A stretch of DNA of 64,000 nucleotides from JBFXAF01 sp050184585 (GCA_050184585.1 JBFXAF010000005.1:280033-344032); one strand, 5' to 3'; positions 15,716-25,146 are shown, counted from the stretch's first letter. A program made the numbers and translations. Notes: a model not told the origin generated them from the sequence alone.

Positions 15716-16921
15716 TCAGAATATCTCGAACAGTCCGGCCGCACCCATGCCGCTGGCGATGCACATCGTGACGACACCCCATTTGGCGCCGCGCCGCCGA
15801 CCCTCGATGAGAATGTGTCCCGCCATGCGCGCGCCGGACATGCCGTAGGGATGTCCGATGGCGATCGCGCCGCCGTCGACGTTCAGCTTCTCCGACGGTA
15901 TGCGCAGCCGGTCGCGGCAATAAACCGCCTGGCTGGCGAAGGCCTCGTTCAGTTCCCAGAGGTCGATATCGTCGACCGTTAGGCCGTGGCGTGCGAGCAA
16001 TTTGGGCACCGCGAAGACCGGGCCGATGCCCATCTCGGCCGGATCGCAGCCGGCGACCGCCATGCCGCGCCAAGCTCCGAGCGGCTCGAGACCGCGACGC
16101 TCAGCCTCGGACGCTTCCATAAGCACCATCGCCGACGCGCCATCGGAAAGCTGGGATGCGTTGCCGGCCGTCACGTGACGTCCCTTCGCGAGACGCTGAC
16201 CGTTCTCGAAAACCGGCTTCAACGCGGCGAGGTCGGCTAGCGTCGTCTGGGGGCGGTTGCCCTCGTCGCGGTCGATGGCGACCGGCCGGCGCGTCACCTC
16301 GCGGGTCGTCCTGTCGGTTACGGCCATGACGGTCTCGACCGGAATGATCTCACGCGCGAGCCGACCGTTCGCCTGCGCGTCGGCGGTCCGTTGCTGGGAC
16401 AGCAGCGAGAACTCGTCCTGCGCTTCGCGCGAAACGCCATAGCGTTCGGCCACGATCTCGGCGGTTTCGAGCATCGTCATGTAGAGCTCGGGCATCCGCT
16501 CGACCAGCGCGGGGTCCTGCTTGCGGGGCGCATCCACATAGGCCTGCCTGACGAGCGAGACGGATTCGACGCCGCCGCCGATGGCGATCGTCACGCCGTC
16601 GTCGATGATCTGCTTGGCCGCGGTGGCGATGGCCATGAGGCCGGACGAGCATGCGCGGTCGATGCTCATGCCCGGCACTGTGACGGGCAGCCCCGCCCTC
16701 AGCGCCGACTGGCGCGCGATGTTGCCGCCCGTCGAGCCGACTTGCATGGCGGCGCCGATGATCACGTCGTCGATCTCGCCCGGCTCGATCCCCGCGCGGG
16801 AGACCGCCGCCGCGATTACGTGGCCGCCCAGCGTCTGAGCCTGCGTGTCGTTGAAAGCGCCGCGAAACGCCTTTCCGATCGGCGTCCGCGCAGTCGAGAC
16901 GATGACCGCCTGCCGACTCAT
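15716..16921 (-). CDS. acetyl-CoA acyltransferase (thiolase)
   Basis: A 401-residue degradative-type thiolase. The nucleophile Cys91 lies in SIDRACSSG, the ELNEAFASQ block follows, the catalytic His is in GGAIAIGHPYGMSGAR and the second Cys is in MCIASGMGAAG, so all active residues are present. The ATG overlaps the stop of the upstream carboxyltransferase gene (ATGA, 4 bp), so it belongs to the same operon. It cleaves a 3-oxoacyl-CoA; together with the carboxylase it suggests a route that carboxylates and then thiolyses an acyl-CoA. Confidence 0.93.
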   Translation of the reverse strand: MSRQAVIVSTARTPIGKAFRGAFNDTQAQTLGGHVIAAAVSRAGIEPGEIDDVIIGAAMQVGSTGGNIARQSALRAGLPVTVPGMSIDRACSSGLMAIATAAKQIIDDGVTIAIGGGVESVSLVRQAYVDAPRKQDPALVERMPELYMTMLETAEIVAERYGVSREAQDEFSLLSQQRTADAQANGRLAREIIPVETVMAVTDRTTREVTRRPVAIDRDEGNRPQTTLADLAALKPVFENGQRLAKGRHVTAGNASQLSDGASAMVLMEASEAERRGLEPLGAWRGMAVAGCDPAEMGIGPVFAVPKLLARHGLTVDDIDLWELNEAFASQAVYCRDRLRIPSEKLNVDGGAIAIGHPYGMSGARMAGHILIEGRRRGAKWGVVTMCIASGMGAAGLFEIF

Positions 16922-18381
16922 TTCGCGTTCCGCCTCAGCGAAACCGTCATCGCAGCCGACTTCACCTCGACCACCGGCGTGCGGGTGAGTTTCATCAGTG
17001 TCCGGACGCGTTCCAGCTCCAGCGAGGAGAGCAGCGGATAGGTTCTCTTGACCGGCCCCGCCGCACGCATCTTGGCGATATCGGCCTCCGGCACCGTGGC
17101 GCGCAGGATCAGTTCGTCCTCGTCCTCGGTCCCGTACCGCTTCTTCAGCTCCGCAAGGGTCGGCTGCTCGGGCGTATGGCTGCTCACCTCCTTGGCGCGC
17201 GGCGACGACATGATCTTGTCGAGGACATTCGGATCGATCGGCGCGACCGTCTGGCCGTAGAAGCCGGCCGCATACTGCACGACCTCATCCGGGACGGTGC
17301 CGTAGCGCTTGCCGGTGACAATGTTCAGCACCGCCTGGATGCCGACCAACTGCGAGAACGGCGTCGCCATGCCCGGATAGCCGAGATCCTTTCTGACCGC
17401 CGCGGTCTCCGCCAGCACCTCAGGAAGCTTTTCCATCATGTTGTGCTGGGCGAGCTGGGCCTTGAAGGTCCCCATCATGCCGCCCGGAATCTGGTGCTCG
17501 ATCGAGAACACGTCATATTCGGCGTACTGGTTGACGAGAAATCCCGCCGCCTTGCCGACTGCCTCGAAATGGTCGGCCACAGGCTTGAACAGCGACGTAT
17601 CGAGCGAATGCGTGTGGCCCTTGAGCTCGATGTTCCTGACCATGATCTCGGTCGACGGCACCGACGGCCCGTTCGCCATCGGGCGGCTTGCGGTGTGCAA
17701 GACGCTGACCCCGAACTCGACCGCGTCGAGATAGGCCTTGGCCGACATGCCGAGCAGGTTGTTCGAGTGGAACTCGATCTTCTTGCCCCGCGCCCTGGCG
17801 GCAATGGCCGGAACCAGAGTCTTCAGGCGGTCGCGCTCCAGCACGCCGGCCGTATCGTAGAGGAGGATCGTGTCGATGTCGGGCGAGGCGGACAGCCTGT
17901 CGGCCTTGTCGGCGAAGAACTCCTCCGTGTGGACCGGCGACAGCGCGTACATGATCGCGCCGGCGACCTGGGCGTTCGCCTCCTTCGCGACCTTGGCGAT
18001 GCGGTGCATCTTGTCGATGTTGAAGAGCACGTCATAGACCCAGAACGAGCGGACGCCGTGTGCGCAGAGGCGACGCACCCAGAGGTCCATCAGTGCGTCC
18101 GGGCTGACCCCGAAGGTGACGTTCGCATTCGAACGCAGGCCGGCCCGCACCGGGGTGTTCGGCATAGACGCGACGAGCAGGTCGAGGCCTTCCCAGTAGT
18201 TTTCGTGGCAGTAACGGGTCAGCACGTCGAGCATGCCGCCACCCGTGAGGTCGATGGTGGTGAAACCGGTCTTGTCCAGCAGTGGAGACACGGGGAGCGC
18301 CATGCCGGCCTGCATGCGCAGCCCCCAGAGGCTCTGCTGGCCGTCGCGCATGGTTTCGTCGAGGAATTCGATGTGCGCCAT
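16918..18381 (-). CDS. carboxyltransferase-domain (DRE-TIM/HMGL-like) subunit with altered active site
   Basis: A 487-residue protein related to the carboxyltransferase domain of pyruvate carboxylase and oxaloacetate decarboxylase alpha. The opening DETMRDGQQSLWGLRMQ keeps the metal-binding Asp and the family barrel. However, the canonical IKDMAG reads LYDTAG (metal-bridging Lys replaced by Tyr), the HxH metal motif reads HSNN, and the GGTSQPS loop reads NGPSVPS (catalytic Thr replaced by Pro). ATG 18381 follows an AGGAG site. With AccB and AccC upstream it probably forms a biotin enzyme, but of unusual chemistry or substrate. Confidence 0.85.
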   Translation of the reverse strand: MAHIEFLDETMRDGQQSLWGLRMQAGMALPVSPLLDKTGFTTIDLTGGGMLDVLTRYCHENYWEGLDLLVASMPNTPVRAGLRSNANVTFGVSPDALMDLWVRRLCAHGVRSFWVYDVLFNIDKMHRIAKVAKEANAQVAGAIMYALSPVHTEEFFADKADRLSASPDIDTILLYDTAGVLERDRLKTLVPAIAARARGKKIEFHSNNLLGMSAKAYLDAVEFGVSVLHTASRPMANGPSVPSTEIMVRNIELKGHTHSLDTSLFKPVADHFEAVGKAAGFLVNQYAEYDVFSIEHQIPGGMMGTFKAQLAQHNMMEKLPEVLAETAAVRKDLGYPGMATPFSQLVGIQAVLNIVTGKRYGTVPDEVVQYAAGFYGQTVAPIDPNVLDKIMSSPRAKEVSSHTPEQPTLAELKKRYGTEDEDELILRATVPEADIAKMRAAGPVKRTYPLLSSLELERVRTLMKLTRTPVVEVKSAAMTVSLRRNAK

Positions 18382-18391
18382 GACGATGCTC

Positions 18392-19750
18392 CTAGGTCCC
18401 GAATCCCGGAAGACCCCTGTCTTCCAGCCACCGGGTCGTAATGCGGTTGTTCCTGAAGTCGGGATGGGCTGCCACATAAGCCGCCAGCGGCAGAGTGGTC
18501 TTGGGACCCTCGAGCGTAAAATCCGAGATCGCCTTGAGCAGCCTGTCGATCGCTTCAGCGCGGTCGCGGCCGCGCACGATCAGCTTGCCGATCATCGAGT
18601 CGTAGAAGGGGGGCACGAGGTAACCCTGCCGCGCATGCGTATCGAGACGAACGCCGTCGCCCGACGGCGCCGACCAGGCCGTGATGCGCCCAGGCGCGGG
18701 CATGAAGTCGTTGAAGGGGTCTTCGGCGTTGATGCGCACTTCGATCGCATGACCGGACAGCGTCACCTTCTCCTGGGTGATGCCGATCCCCTCTCCTGCC
18801 GCCACGCGCAGTTGCAGAGCGATGAGATCCTGCCCGGTGATCTCTTCCGAAACCGGATGTTCCACCTGGATCCGCGAGTTGACCTCGATGAAGTAGAAAT
18901 CCTCCCGATCGACGTCGTAGAGGAACTCGACCGTGCCGGCGTTCCGGTAGTTCGCGAAGGATGTGAGCTTGACCGCTGCCTCGTGGAGCCGGTCGCGGAC
19001 CCTGTCGGGCACGGCCGAAGCCGGTGCTTCCTCGATCAGCTTCTGGTAGCGCCGCTGGACCGTGCAATCGCGCTCGCCGAAATGTACGACGTTGCCTTCG
19101 CCATCGCCGACGATCTGCACCTCGACGTGGCGCGCCCGCTCGACGAAACGCTCCATGTAGAGCCGGCCGTCCCCGAAGGCGGCCTCGGCCTCGCGCGACG
19201 CGCGCTCGAAGGATGCTTCCAGCTCCGGCGCGCTGCCCGCCCTGAACATGCCGCGGCCGCCGCCGCCGGCGGACGCCTTCATGACGACCGGGTAGCCGAG
19301 CTTCGCGGCGGCCGCCTTTGCGTCCTCGACCGTGGCGATGTGATCGGTGCCCGGCACGGTCTGCACACCGGCCTCGTGGGCGATGGCGCGAGCCGCGAGC
19401 TTGTCGCCCATCGCCTCGATGGTCTCGGCGCGGGGGCCGACGAAGACGATGCCATTCTGCTCGCAGGTCTTCGACAGGACGGCCTTCTCCGAGAGGAAGC
19501 CGTAGCCAGGGTGAAGCGCGTCGCAGCCTGTCGCCATCGCGGCGTGAACGACCAGGTTCACGTCGAAATAGCTCTTCGACGATTGCGCCGGGCCGAGAAC
19601 CACGGTGCGATCCGCCATCTCGGCGCCCAGCGTCTCGCGGTCGGCGGCCGACACGCCAAGCACGGTCTCGATGCCGAGCCTCTTCGCTGTGCGCAGGATG
19701 CGCACGGCGATTTCGCCTCGGTTCGCGACGAACAGACGCTTGATCGGCAT
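18392..19750 (-). CDS. accC: biotin carboxylase subunit
   Basis: A 452-residue ATP-grasp enzyme that carboxylates biotin on the carrier protein. It starts MPIKRLFVANRGEIAVRIL; the glycine-rich ATP loop KASAGGGGRGM, the ERDCTVQRRYQKLIEEAP block and the catalytic FIEVNSRIQVEHPVSE segment are intact. The sequence is somewhat divergent from fatty-acid AccC (for example VLGPAQSSKSYFDVN). It lies 3 bp after accB and 10 bp before the carboxyltransferase gene, so it most likely serves that partner rather than fatty-acid synthesis. Confidence 0.93.
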   Translation of the reverse strand: MPIKRLFVANRGEIAVRILRTAKRLGIETVLGVSAADRETLGAEMADRTVVLGPAQSSKSYFDVNLVVHAAMATGCDALHPGYGFLSEKAVLSKTCEQNGIVFVGPRAETIEAMGDKLAARAIAHEAGVQTVPGTDHIATVEDAKAAAAKLGYPVVMKASAGGGGRGMFRAGSAPELEASFERASREAEAAFGDGRLYMERFVERARHVEVQIVGDGEGNVVHFGERDCTVQRRYQKLIEEAPASAVPDRVRDRLHEAAVKLTSFANYRNAGTVEFLYDVDREDFYFIEVNSRIQVEHPVSEEITGQDLIALQLRVAAGEGIGITQEKVTLSGHAIEVRINAEDPFNDFMPAPGRITAWSAPSGDGVRLDTHARQGYLVPPFYDSMIGKLIVRGRDRAEAIDRLLKAISDFTLEGPKTTLPLAAYVAAHPDFRNNRITTRWLEDRGLPGFGT

Positions 19751-19753
19751 CGC

Positions 19754-20248
19754 TCAGGCCGGTTCGACGTAGAACAGCGCCTGGCCGAATTCGACCATTT
19801 CGGCATCGGCGACGCAGATGCGGCGGATCGTGCCCTTCACGCCGGCGCGAACGGCGGTAAACAGCTTCATCACTTCCAGCAGGCAGATCTCGGTCTCGGC
19901 TGAAACCGTCTGCCCGATTTCCACGAAAGGCGCGGCGCCGGGCTTCGGCGCGCGATAGAACGTTCCGAGGTTCGGCGCGGTCACCGCAACCCAGTCGGAT
20001 GGGGCCGAACCCGCGTCAGCAGGAGCCGCAGCGCCGACCGCCGCGGCAGGGGCGGCGCTGACTCGAGCCGGCGCCGCCGCTGGAATCGATGTCGCCAGCG
20101 CCTGCGGCGCGGAGCCGCCGGCGAGCCGCGCGTCGGGGTCGGTCGAGAGGAAGAGATGCAGGCCCTCGACCTCGACGTGGAGTTCGTCCCAGTTGGACGC
20201 CTCGAACAACTCGACCAGCGCCGCGATGTCCTGTGCCTTGATCGTCAT
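19754..20248 (-). CDS. accB: biotin carboxyl carrier protein
   Basis: A 164-residue carrier. An N-terminal helical domain (residues 1-40) and an Ala/Pro-rich flexible linker (about 45-83) precede the C-terminal biotinyl domain with the modification motif EVMKLF (Lys128; the usual AMKM is varied). GTFYRAPKPGAAPFVEIGQ corresponds to the thumb region of acetyl-CoA carboxylase-type carriers. ATG 20248 has a GGAGACG site. It is the first gene of the carboxylase operon (accB-accC-carboxyltransferase-thiolase-bioY-SDR). Confidence 0.93.
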   Translation of the reverse strand: MTIKAQDIAALVELFEASNWDELHVEVEGLHLFLSTDPDARLAGGSAPQALATSIPAAAPARVSAAPAAAVGAAAPADAGSAPSDWVAVTAPNLGTFYRAPKPGAAPFVEIGQTVSAETEICLLEVMKLFTAVRAGVKGTIRRICVADAEMVEFGQALFYVEPA

Positions 20249-20319
20249 GTCGTCTCCATGTCCGTGTCGATCGGGCTTGTGCGATCCCGTCCGCTCCGCC
20301 GAAAATCCAAGGTCTGCTT

Positions 20320-22845
20320 CTATCCGTGGCCCAGGTAGCCCATCCGCAGAGCTTCCGCGGTCGCTTCCTCGTCGACGGCGCCGCGATGCGATATCCGTCC
20401 GTGGTCGATAACGACGATCTGGTCGGCGTGCTTCATCGCGTGAGTCGCGAGTTGCTCGAAGACAACGACCGCGACGCCATCGCGCCGAAGCCCGGCCAGG
20501 ACCTCGTAGACCCGGTCCGTCAGGATCGGCGCGAGCCCGAGCGACGGCTCATCGATCACCACAACGCGCGGCTTCGCCATCAGCGCGCGGCCGACAGCCA
20601 GCATCTGCTGCTCGCCGCCCGACAAGGTCGCGGCCGCGCGGTCCCTGCCGTTGCGAACCGCGTCCGGCATGAGCTCATAGACCTCGGCGAGCCTGGCTTC
20701 GCGTTCCGCGCCCGGCTTTCCATAGGCGCCAAGCATCAGGTTCTCGTCGACGGTCAGCTGACCGAACAGCCGCCGACCTTCCGGAATGAGCGCGACTCCT
20801 GCGTCGACCAGGCCGTGGAGGCCGGCCCTCGCCGTGACGTCGGCGCCTGCAAGCTCGATCCTGCCGCTGAGCGGGCGAAGCGCACCGGCGACGATCCGCG
20901 CGAGCGTCGACTTGCCCGCACCATTGGGTCCGAGAACGGCGACGAAGCCTCCCGCCGGCACGTCGAGATCGACGTCTTCCAGCGCCAGCACACCGTCGTA
21001 GCGATGGCCGATGTTCTTCGCCGATATCAGGGGCGGACCGCTCATGCCGCCGCCGCCTCTCTTGATCGCAGCCACTTCGGTCGTGCCGAAATAGGCCCGA
21101 AGCACCTCCGGATGGTGACGCACTTCCTGCGGGGACCCCTCGACCAGAAGCCTGCCGAACTCGAAGGCGACGACGCGATCGGAGATGTCCATGACCTCCT
21201 GCACCGCGTGATCGATGATCAAGATCGACACGCCCGCCTGACGCATGCCTTGCAGGATTGTCCTGATGGAGGTCCGTTCGCCGGCATCGAGGCCGGCGAA
21301 CGGCTCGTCGAGCGCGATCACCGATGCGCCGGTGGCCAGCACCCGTCCCACGTCGGCCACCTTCTGGATACCGAAGGGCAGTTCCCCGGGAAGGAGGTCC
21401 GCAAAGGGCGCGAGGCCCAGCCCGTGAATGATGCGCTGGGCAACCTCGGTTGCGGAGAGTGGGGGAAGTCCGGCCGCCTTGCGGCGACCAGCCCCGAGTT
21501 CAGCCGTGGTCTCGAACATCTCGCGGAGCGTGAGTTCGCCGAAGAGTTCCGCATGCTGGAAGGTGCGACCGAAGCCGGCCGCGGCGCGACCATGCGTCGG
21601 CAGTGTCGTCAGGTCCACCGAACCGAGCTTCACCGCACTCGCCCTGGTCGCCTGATAGAAGCCCGAAAGAACGTTGAGCAGGGTCGTCTTTCCGGCGCCG
21701 TTGGGTCCTATCAGCCCGACCGATCTTCCGGGAGGAACGGTGAGGCCGACGCCGTCGAGCGCACGGACACCGCCAAAATGGACCGACAGGTCCTTGACCT
21801 CGAGAGCATCGGACGCCGGCGGCAGCAGTTCTCGCACAAGGCTCGCGACGGCCTCGGCGCGGAAGGCATGGGCCTCGGAGGGCGCCTTGCGCTTGTCGCG
21901 GCCGAGCGCGCGCATCAGCCATGCCGAGAGCGTGGGCACGATTCCTTTCCTGAGGAAAAGCAGGATCAGCACCGTCGACAGGCCGAACACGAAGATCGAG
22001 ACCGTCGGCACCGACCGAGCCATCTCCGGCACGACGACGATGAAGGCTGCCCCGAGGAGGGCCCCGAGCAGGCTGCCGGCGCCGCCGACAACCGTGGCCA
22101 CCAGAAGCTGGACACCCACGTTGAGGTCGAACCCGACCGGGTCGAGATAGGAGATCGAGTAGGCGATGCCGATCCCGGCCAGCGAGGCGATCGCCGCCGA
22201 TATCGAGAATGCCACCGCGTTTTCCATCTGCGGCTTCAGCCCGATCGCCGTCGCCGCGACGCGCTGGCTCTTCACCGCCAGCCATCGCCGTCCGATCGAC
22301 CCATGCGCGATGTAATCGGCGAGCAGAAAGGCAAAGGTCGCCAGACCGATGGTCAGGACAACAGCCCCTTGCAGGCCAAGCGACTCGATCCCGAGAAGAA
22401 CGATCCGCGCCGGCATCACCGGCATGCCCTCGTCACCTCCGGTGTATTCGTGCCAGTGGCCGATGACTTCGCTGGCCGCAAGCGACAGCGCCATCGTCAG
22501 CAGGCCGAAATAGAGGACGGAGAACCGTCCCGCGCTGAGACCGAGGACGAAACCGAGGAGGCCGGCGATCACGAAGGCGAGGACGATGGAGACTTCGACC
22601 GGGTAGCCCATCGCCGAAAGGTTCGCTGTCAGATAGGCGCCGATCGCAACGAAGGCCATATGGCCGAGCGACCAGATGCCGGTCAGGCCCGCGACGATGG
22701 AGACGGCCAGGACGACGATCGAAAAGAACGCGATCGAAGCCATCACGAATTGCGGATAGCCGCCGATGAGACCGGGAACACCGGCGATCACGCCGGCGCC
22801 GACGCCGATGGCGAGGATGATGAGACGGCGGACGGCCGGGTTCAT
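20320..22845 (-). CDS. LivM-LivG-LivF triple fusion of a branched-chain-amino-acid-type ABC importer
   Basis: One open frame of 841 residues. Residues 1-310 are a LivM-type permease with multiple helices. Residues about 345-590 are a LivG-type ATPase (GPNGAGKTT; ELPFGIQK in place of LSGGQ; ALDEPFAGLD). After a GGGG linker, residues 601-841 are a LivF-type ATPase (GPNGAGKST; LSGGEQQMLAVGRALM; VIDEPSLGLAP). An internal ATG at residue 601 (21045) could restart LivF, but no stop separates the domains. The start ATG 22845 overlaps the livH stop. Substrate unknown; Liv systems of this kind also import aromatic and organic acids. Confidence 0.92.
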   Translation of the reverse strand: MNPAVRRLIILAIGVGAGVIAGVPGLIGGYPQFVMASIAFFSIVVLAVSIVAGLTGIWSLGHMAFVAIGAYLTANLSAMGYPVEVSIVLAFVIAGLLGFVLGLSAGRFSVLYFGLLTMALSLAASEVIGHWHEYTGGDEGMPVMPARIVLLGIESLGLQGAVVLTIGLATFAFLLADYIAHGSIGRRWLAVKSQRVAATAIGLKPQMENAVAFSISAAIASLAGIGIAYSISYLDPVGFDLNVGVQLLVATVVGGAGSLLGALLGAAFIVVVPEMARSVPTVSIFVFGLSTVLILLFLRKGIVPTLSAWLMRALGRDKRKAPSEAHAFRAEAVASLVRELLPPASDALEVKDLSVHFGGVRALDGVGLTVPPGRSVGLIGPNGAGKTTLLNVLSGFYQATRASAVKLGSVDLTTLPTHGRAAAGFGRTFQHAELFGELTLREMFETTAELGAGRRKAAGLPPLSATEVAQRIIHGLGLAPFADLLPGELPFGIQKVADVGRVLATGASVIALDEPFAGLDAGERTSIRTILQGMRQAGVSILIIDHAVQEVMDISDRVVAFEFGRLLVEGSPQEVRHHPEVLRAYFGTTEVAAIKRGGGGMSGPPLISAKNIGHRYDGVLALEDVDLDVPAGGFVAVLGPNGAGKSTLARIVAGALRPLSGRIELAGADVTARAGLHGLVDAGVALIPEGRRLFGQLTVDENLMLGAYGKPGAEREARLAEVYELMPDAVRNGRDRAAATLSGGEQQMLAVGRALMAKPRVVVIDEPSLGLAPILTDRVYEVLAGLRRDGVAVVVFEQLATHAMKHADQIVVIDHGRISHRGAVDEEATAEALRMGYLGHG

Positions 22846-23723
22846 ACCCGTTCCTTCTTGCCGGACCCGAGGAAGCCCGAAGGCTTGATGAACAGCACGG
22901 CGACGATGACGGCGAAGACGATCGTGTCGCGGTAGTTGGCCGACAGGTAGCGGCCGGCGATGTTGTCGAGGATACCGATCGCAAACCCGCCAACCGCGGC
23001 GCCGGGCATGCTGGTGAGCCCGCCGAGGAAGACGCCAGCGAAGGCACGAAACAGTGCGGAAATCGTCAGGTTGGCGTTGGCAGACGTCTCCATCGCCAGG
23101 AAGAAGGCGGCAATCGCCGCGAGACCGCAGCCGAGCGACCAGGCCAGAGCCGCGATGCGACCCGGCTTGATGCCGACGACGCGGGCGGCGAAATGGTCCT
23201 CGGCGCTGGCTCGCATGGCGACGCCGACGGTGGTGAATCGAAAGAACCAAGCGACCCCGATCATAGCGACGATTGCGATCACGGTGGCGATGACCTTGTT
23301 CCATGTCAGCGCGACACCGAACACATTGACCGTACCCGGAACCATGGAGGGGATCGTGATCGGGCGATGGCCCCAGATCACCCCGATGGCGGCGTGGATC
23401 AGGAGACCGAGGCCTATCGTCACCACGAGGGCAATGAAGAGGCTCTTGTGGCCAGGCCCGAGCGGGCGGACGAGGAAACGTTCGGTGGCCATGCCGAACA
23501 CCGCGGCGAAAGCAATCGCGATGAGCAGGGCGACGGCTACCGGCACGCCTGCCTGCATCGCGGTGACCGATACGAAGACGCCGAGGGTCGCCGTGTCGCC
23601 GATGGCGAAGTTCACGGTATCGGTCGAGCGGAAGATGATGACGATGCCGAGCGCCAGCAACGCATAGGCGGAGCCGCTCACGATACCGGCTGCGATGACA
23701 GGAACAAGATCATGCATCGTCAC
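22842..23723 (-). CDS. livH: LivH-type ABC importer permease
   Basis: A 293-residue permease with about eight helices. It carries the family segments GSAYALLALGIVIIFRSTDTVNFAIGD, FLVRPL, ASAEDHFAARVVGIKPGRIAALAWSLG and GGLTSMPGAAVGGFAIGILDN. The stop overlaps the ATG of the LivM-G-F fusion by 4 bp. It is separated from the upstream binding-protein gene by 68 bp containing a strong hairpin. It forms the second half of the membrane channel with the fused LivM domain. Confidence 0.92.
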   Translation of the reverse strand: MTMHDLVPVIAAGIVSGSAYALLALGIVIIFRSTDTVNFAIGDTATLGVFVSVTAMQAGVPVAVALLIAIAFAAVFGMATERFLVRPLGPGHKSLFIALVVTIGLGLLIHAAIGVIWGHRPITIPSMVPGTVNVFGVALTWNKVIATVIAIVAMIGVAWFFRFTTVGVAMRASAEDHFAARVVGIKPGRIAALAWSLGCGLAAIAAFFLAMETSANANLTISALFRAFAGVFLGGLTSMPGAAVGGFAIGILDNIAGRYLSANYRDTIVFAVIVAVLFIKPSGFLGSGKKERV

Positions 23724-23736
23724 CTCCCCCTTGGAC

Positions 23737-23763
23737 CTACGGCCTCCATCCTGGAGGCCGTAG
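23737..23763 (-). terminator. perfect 12-bp hairpin between the binding-protein gene and livH
   Basis: CTACGGCCTCCA at 23737-23748 and its exact inverse at 23752-23763 enclose a 3-nt loop. It lies just after the binding-protein stop. No T-run follows on the minus strand, so it is more likely a partial attenuator or 3'-end stabiliser that keeps binding-protein mRNA in excess over permease mRNA than a full terminator. Confidence 0.7.
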
Positions 23764-23791
23764 GCAGCGATGGTTCAACGTCTTGGGAGGA

Positions 23792-24982
23792 CTACCATTC
23801 GCCGAGTGAGTCGATGAATTCGCCGATCTGCGACCACTTGCCGTCCTTGATCTCGACGCGCAGGACCTGGGTTGTGCCGAGATGGTTTTCCGGAGTGATG
23901 GTCACCTTGCCGAGAACGCCGCTGTCATAGTCCTTGAGCTTCTCGAAGCCCTTGACGAGGCTCTCGCGCGTCAGCGGCTCGTCCGCGAGACGGATGCCTT
24001 CAGCGGCGATCTTCGCGAGACCGTATGTCAGCAGTGAGCCGTAGTCCGGCTTCTCGTTCGGAGCGAACTTGGCCAGCGCGTCGCGATACTCCTGTACGGC
24101 CGGCTGGTCGGAGTCGATCGTGTAGGACAGTGAAACGCTGCGCAGTCCCTCGACCGCATCGCCGCCGAGATTGATCAGATCATTGGTGACGTTGCCGCCA
24201 TAGGTGAAGAGCTGCGTCTCAACGCTCTGCTGCTTGAGTTCCTTGGCGAGCGCGGCGAGCTCGATGATCGTGCCGATGAACACGATCGCGTCGGGCTTCT
24301 TGCCGGCGACCTCGAGCGCGATCGGAGCATAGTCCGTCGTGCCTATCTTGACCGGCATCATCTCCAGCTTGGCGTCCTGCGAGGCCGAGCGCAGGCCGGG
24401 CTCCACATTGCTCGCGACCTTCTCGAAGGCTGCGACCGCCGCATGGATGACGAGTACGTTCTTGAACCCGTCCTTGCCGGCCCAGCGTCCGAGCGCGCGC
24501 GCCTGATAGTCGAGCAAGGTCTGCGCGCCGACGATCAGAGGCCGCGCAGGATCGTACCAGTCCAGCGCGCCGCCATACGGCATGATGTAGGGCACGCCCT
24601 GCTGCTCCAGATACGGAAAGGTCGCAGCGCTCGGACCGGTCGCATAGGACCCCTGGATGGCGAGAACCTGGTCGCTGTCGACAAGCTTGCGCGCGGCGGC
24701 GACCGCCTGCTGCGGGTTGTAGGCATGATCCTCGGTGATGACCGTGATCTTGCGGCCGTTGACGCCGCCATTCTCGTTGAGGACGCCATAGTAGGCGGTC
24801 TGTCCCGCCACGCCCGGAACGCCGTAGACGGCGAACGGCCCGGTCAGCGCCGACCATGCGCCGAGCTTGATCTCGTCCTTGGTCACGCCCGGCGCTTCCT
24901 GCGCGATCGCGAGCGATCCAAAGCTGACGCCGGTGGCGAGAACCGTCGCCCCGACGAGTCGCACAATCAGGTTCTTCGACAT
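23792..24982 (-). CDS. periplasmic substrate-binding protein of the Liv-type ABC importer (system 1)
   Basis: A 396-residue type-1 periplasmic binding protein. The signal peptide MSKNLIVRLVGATVLATGV...AIAQEA is cleaved near residue 27. The ligand domain starts VTKDEIKLGAWSALTGPFAVYG and contains the VAAARKLVDSDQVLAIQGSYATGPS hinge block typical of Leu/Ile/Val-type receptors. It is first in its operon, 49 bp downstream of operator-like site A. The neighbours (UGSC protein, CoA ligases) argue for a xenobiotic or organic-acid ligand rather than an amino acid; this is inference. Confidence 0.92.
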   Translation of the reverse strand: MSKNLIVRLVGATVLATGVSFGSLAIAQEAPGVTKDEIKLGAWSALTGPFAVYGVPGVAGQTAYYGVLNENGGVNGRKITVITEDHAYNPQQAVAAARKLVDSDQVLAIQGSYATGPSAATFPYLEQQGVPYIMPYGGALDWYDPARPLIVGAQTLLDYQARALGRWAGKDGFKNVLVIHAAVAAFEKVASNVEPGLRSASQDAKLEMMPVKIGTTDYAPIALEVAGKKPDAIVFIGTIIELAALAKELKQQSVETQLFTYGGNVTNDLINLGGDAVEGLRSVSLSYTIDSDQPAVQEYRDALAKFAPNEKPDYGSLLTYGLAKIAAEGIRLADEPLTRESLVKGFEKLKDYDSGVLGKVTITPENHLGTTQVLRVEIKDGKWSQIGEFIDSLGEW

Positions 24983-25030
24983 CGATTCCGTTCCTCCCGT
25001 TGAGCCGGCCAGACGCGATCACCACAATAG

Positions 25031-25045
25031 CCGAATAATTTTCGT
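25031..25045 (-). promoter_or_regulatory. operator-like inverted repeat, site A
   Basis: Read toward the binding-protein gene it is ACGAA-AATTA-TTCGG, a 15-bp inverted repeat shared with the other catabolic operons. It lies 49 bp upstream of the start at 24982, in an AT-rich stretch of otherwise GC-rich DNA. Confidence 0.6.
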
Positions 25046-25146
25046 GTTATAGATCGGGCTTGTCCCTGTCAATGAGCCACGATGCCTCTAGTGTGAGGAA
25101 AATCAGGCCATCAAGATGAACCAGGGACATCACTCGACGCTGGACG

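Noticed and set aside
20326..22935. 869-codon open frame antisense to the Liv fusion
   Set aside because: Low-complexity Arg/Asp/His-rich translation with no domain; a typical by-product of GC-rich coding DNA on the other strand. The same holds for long antisense frames at 14157-15848, 33091-34989 and 43817-45565.
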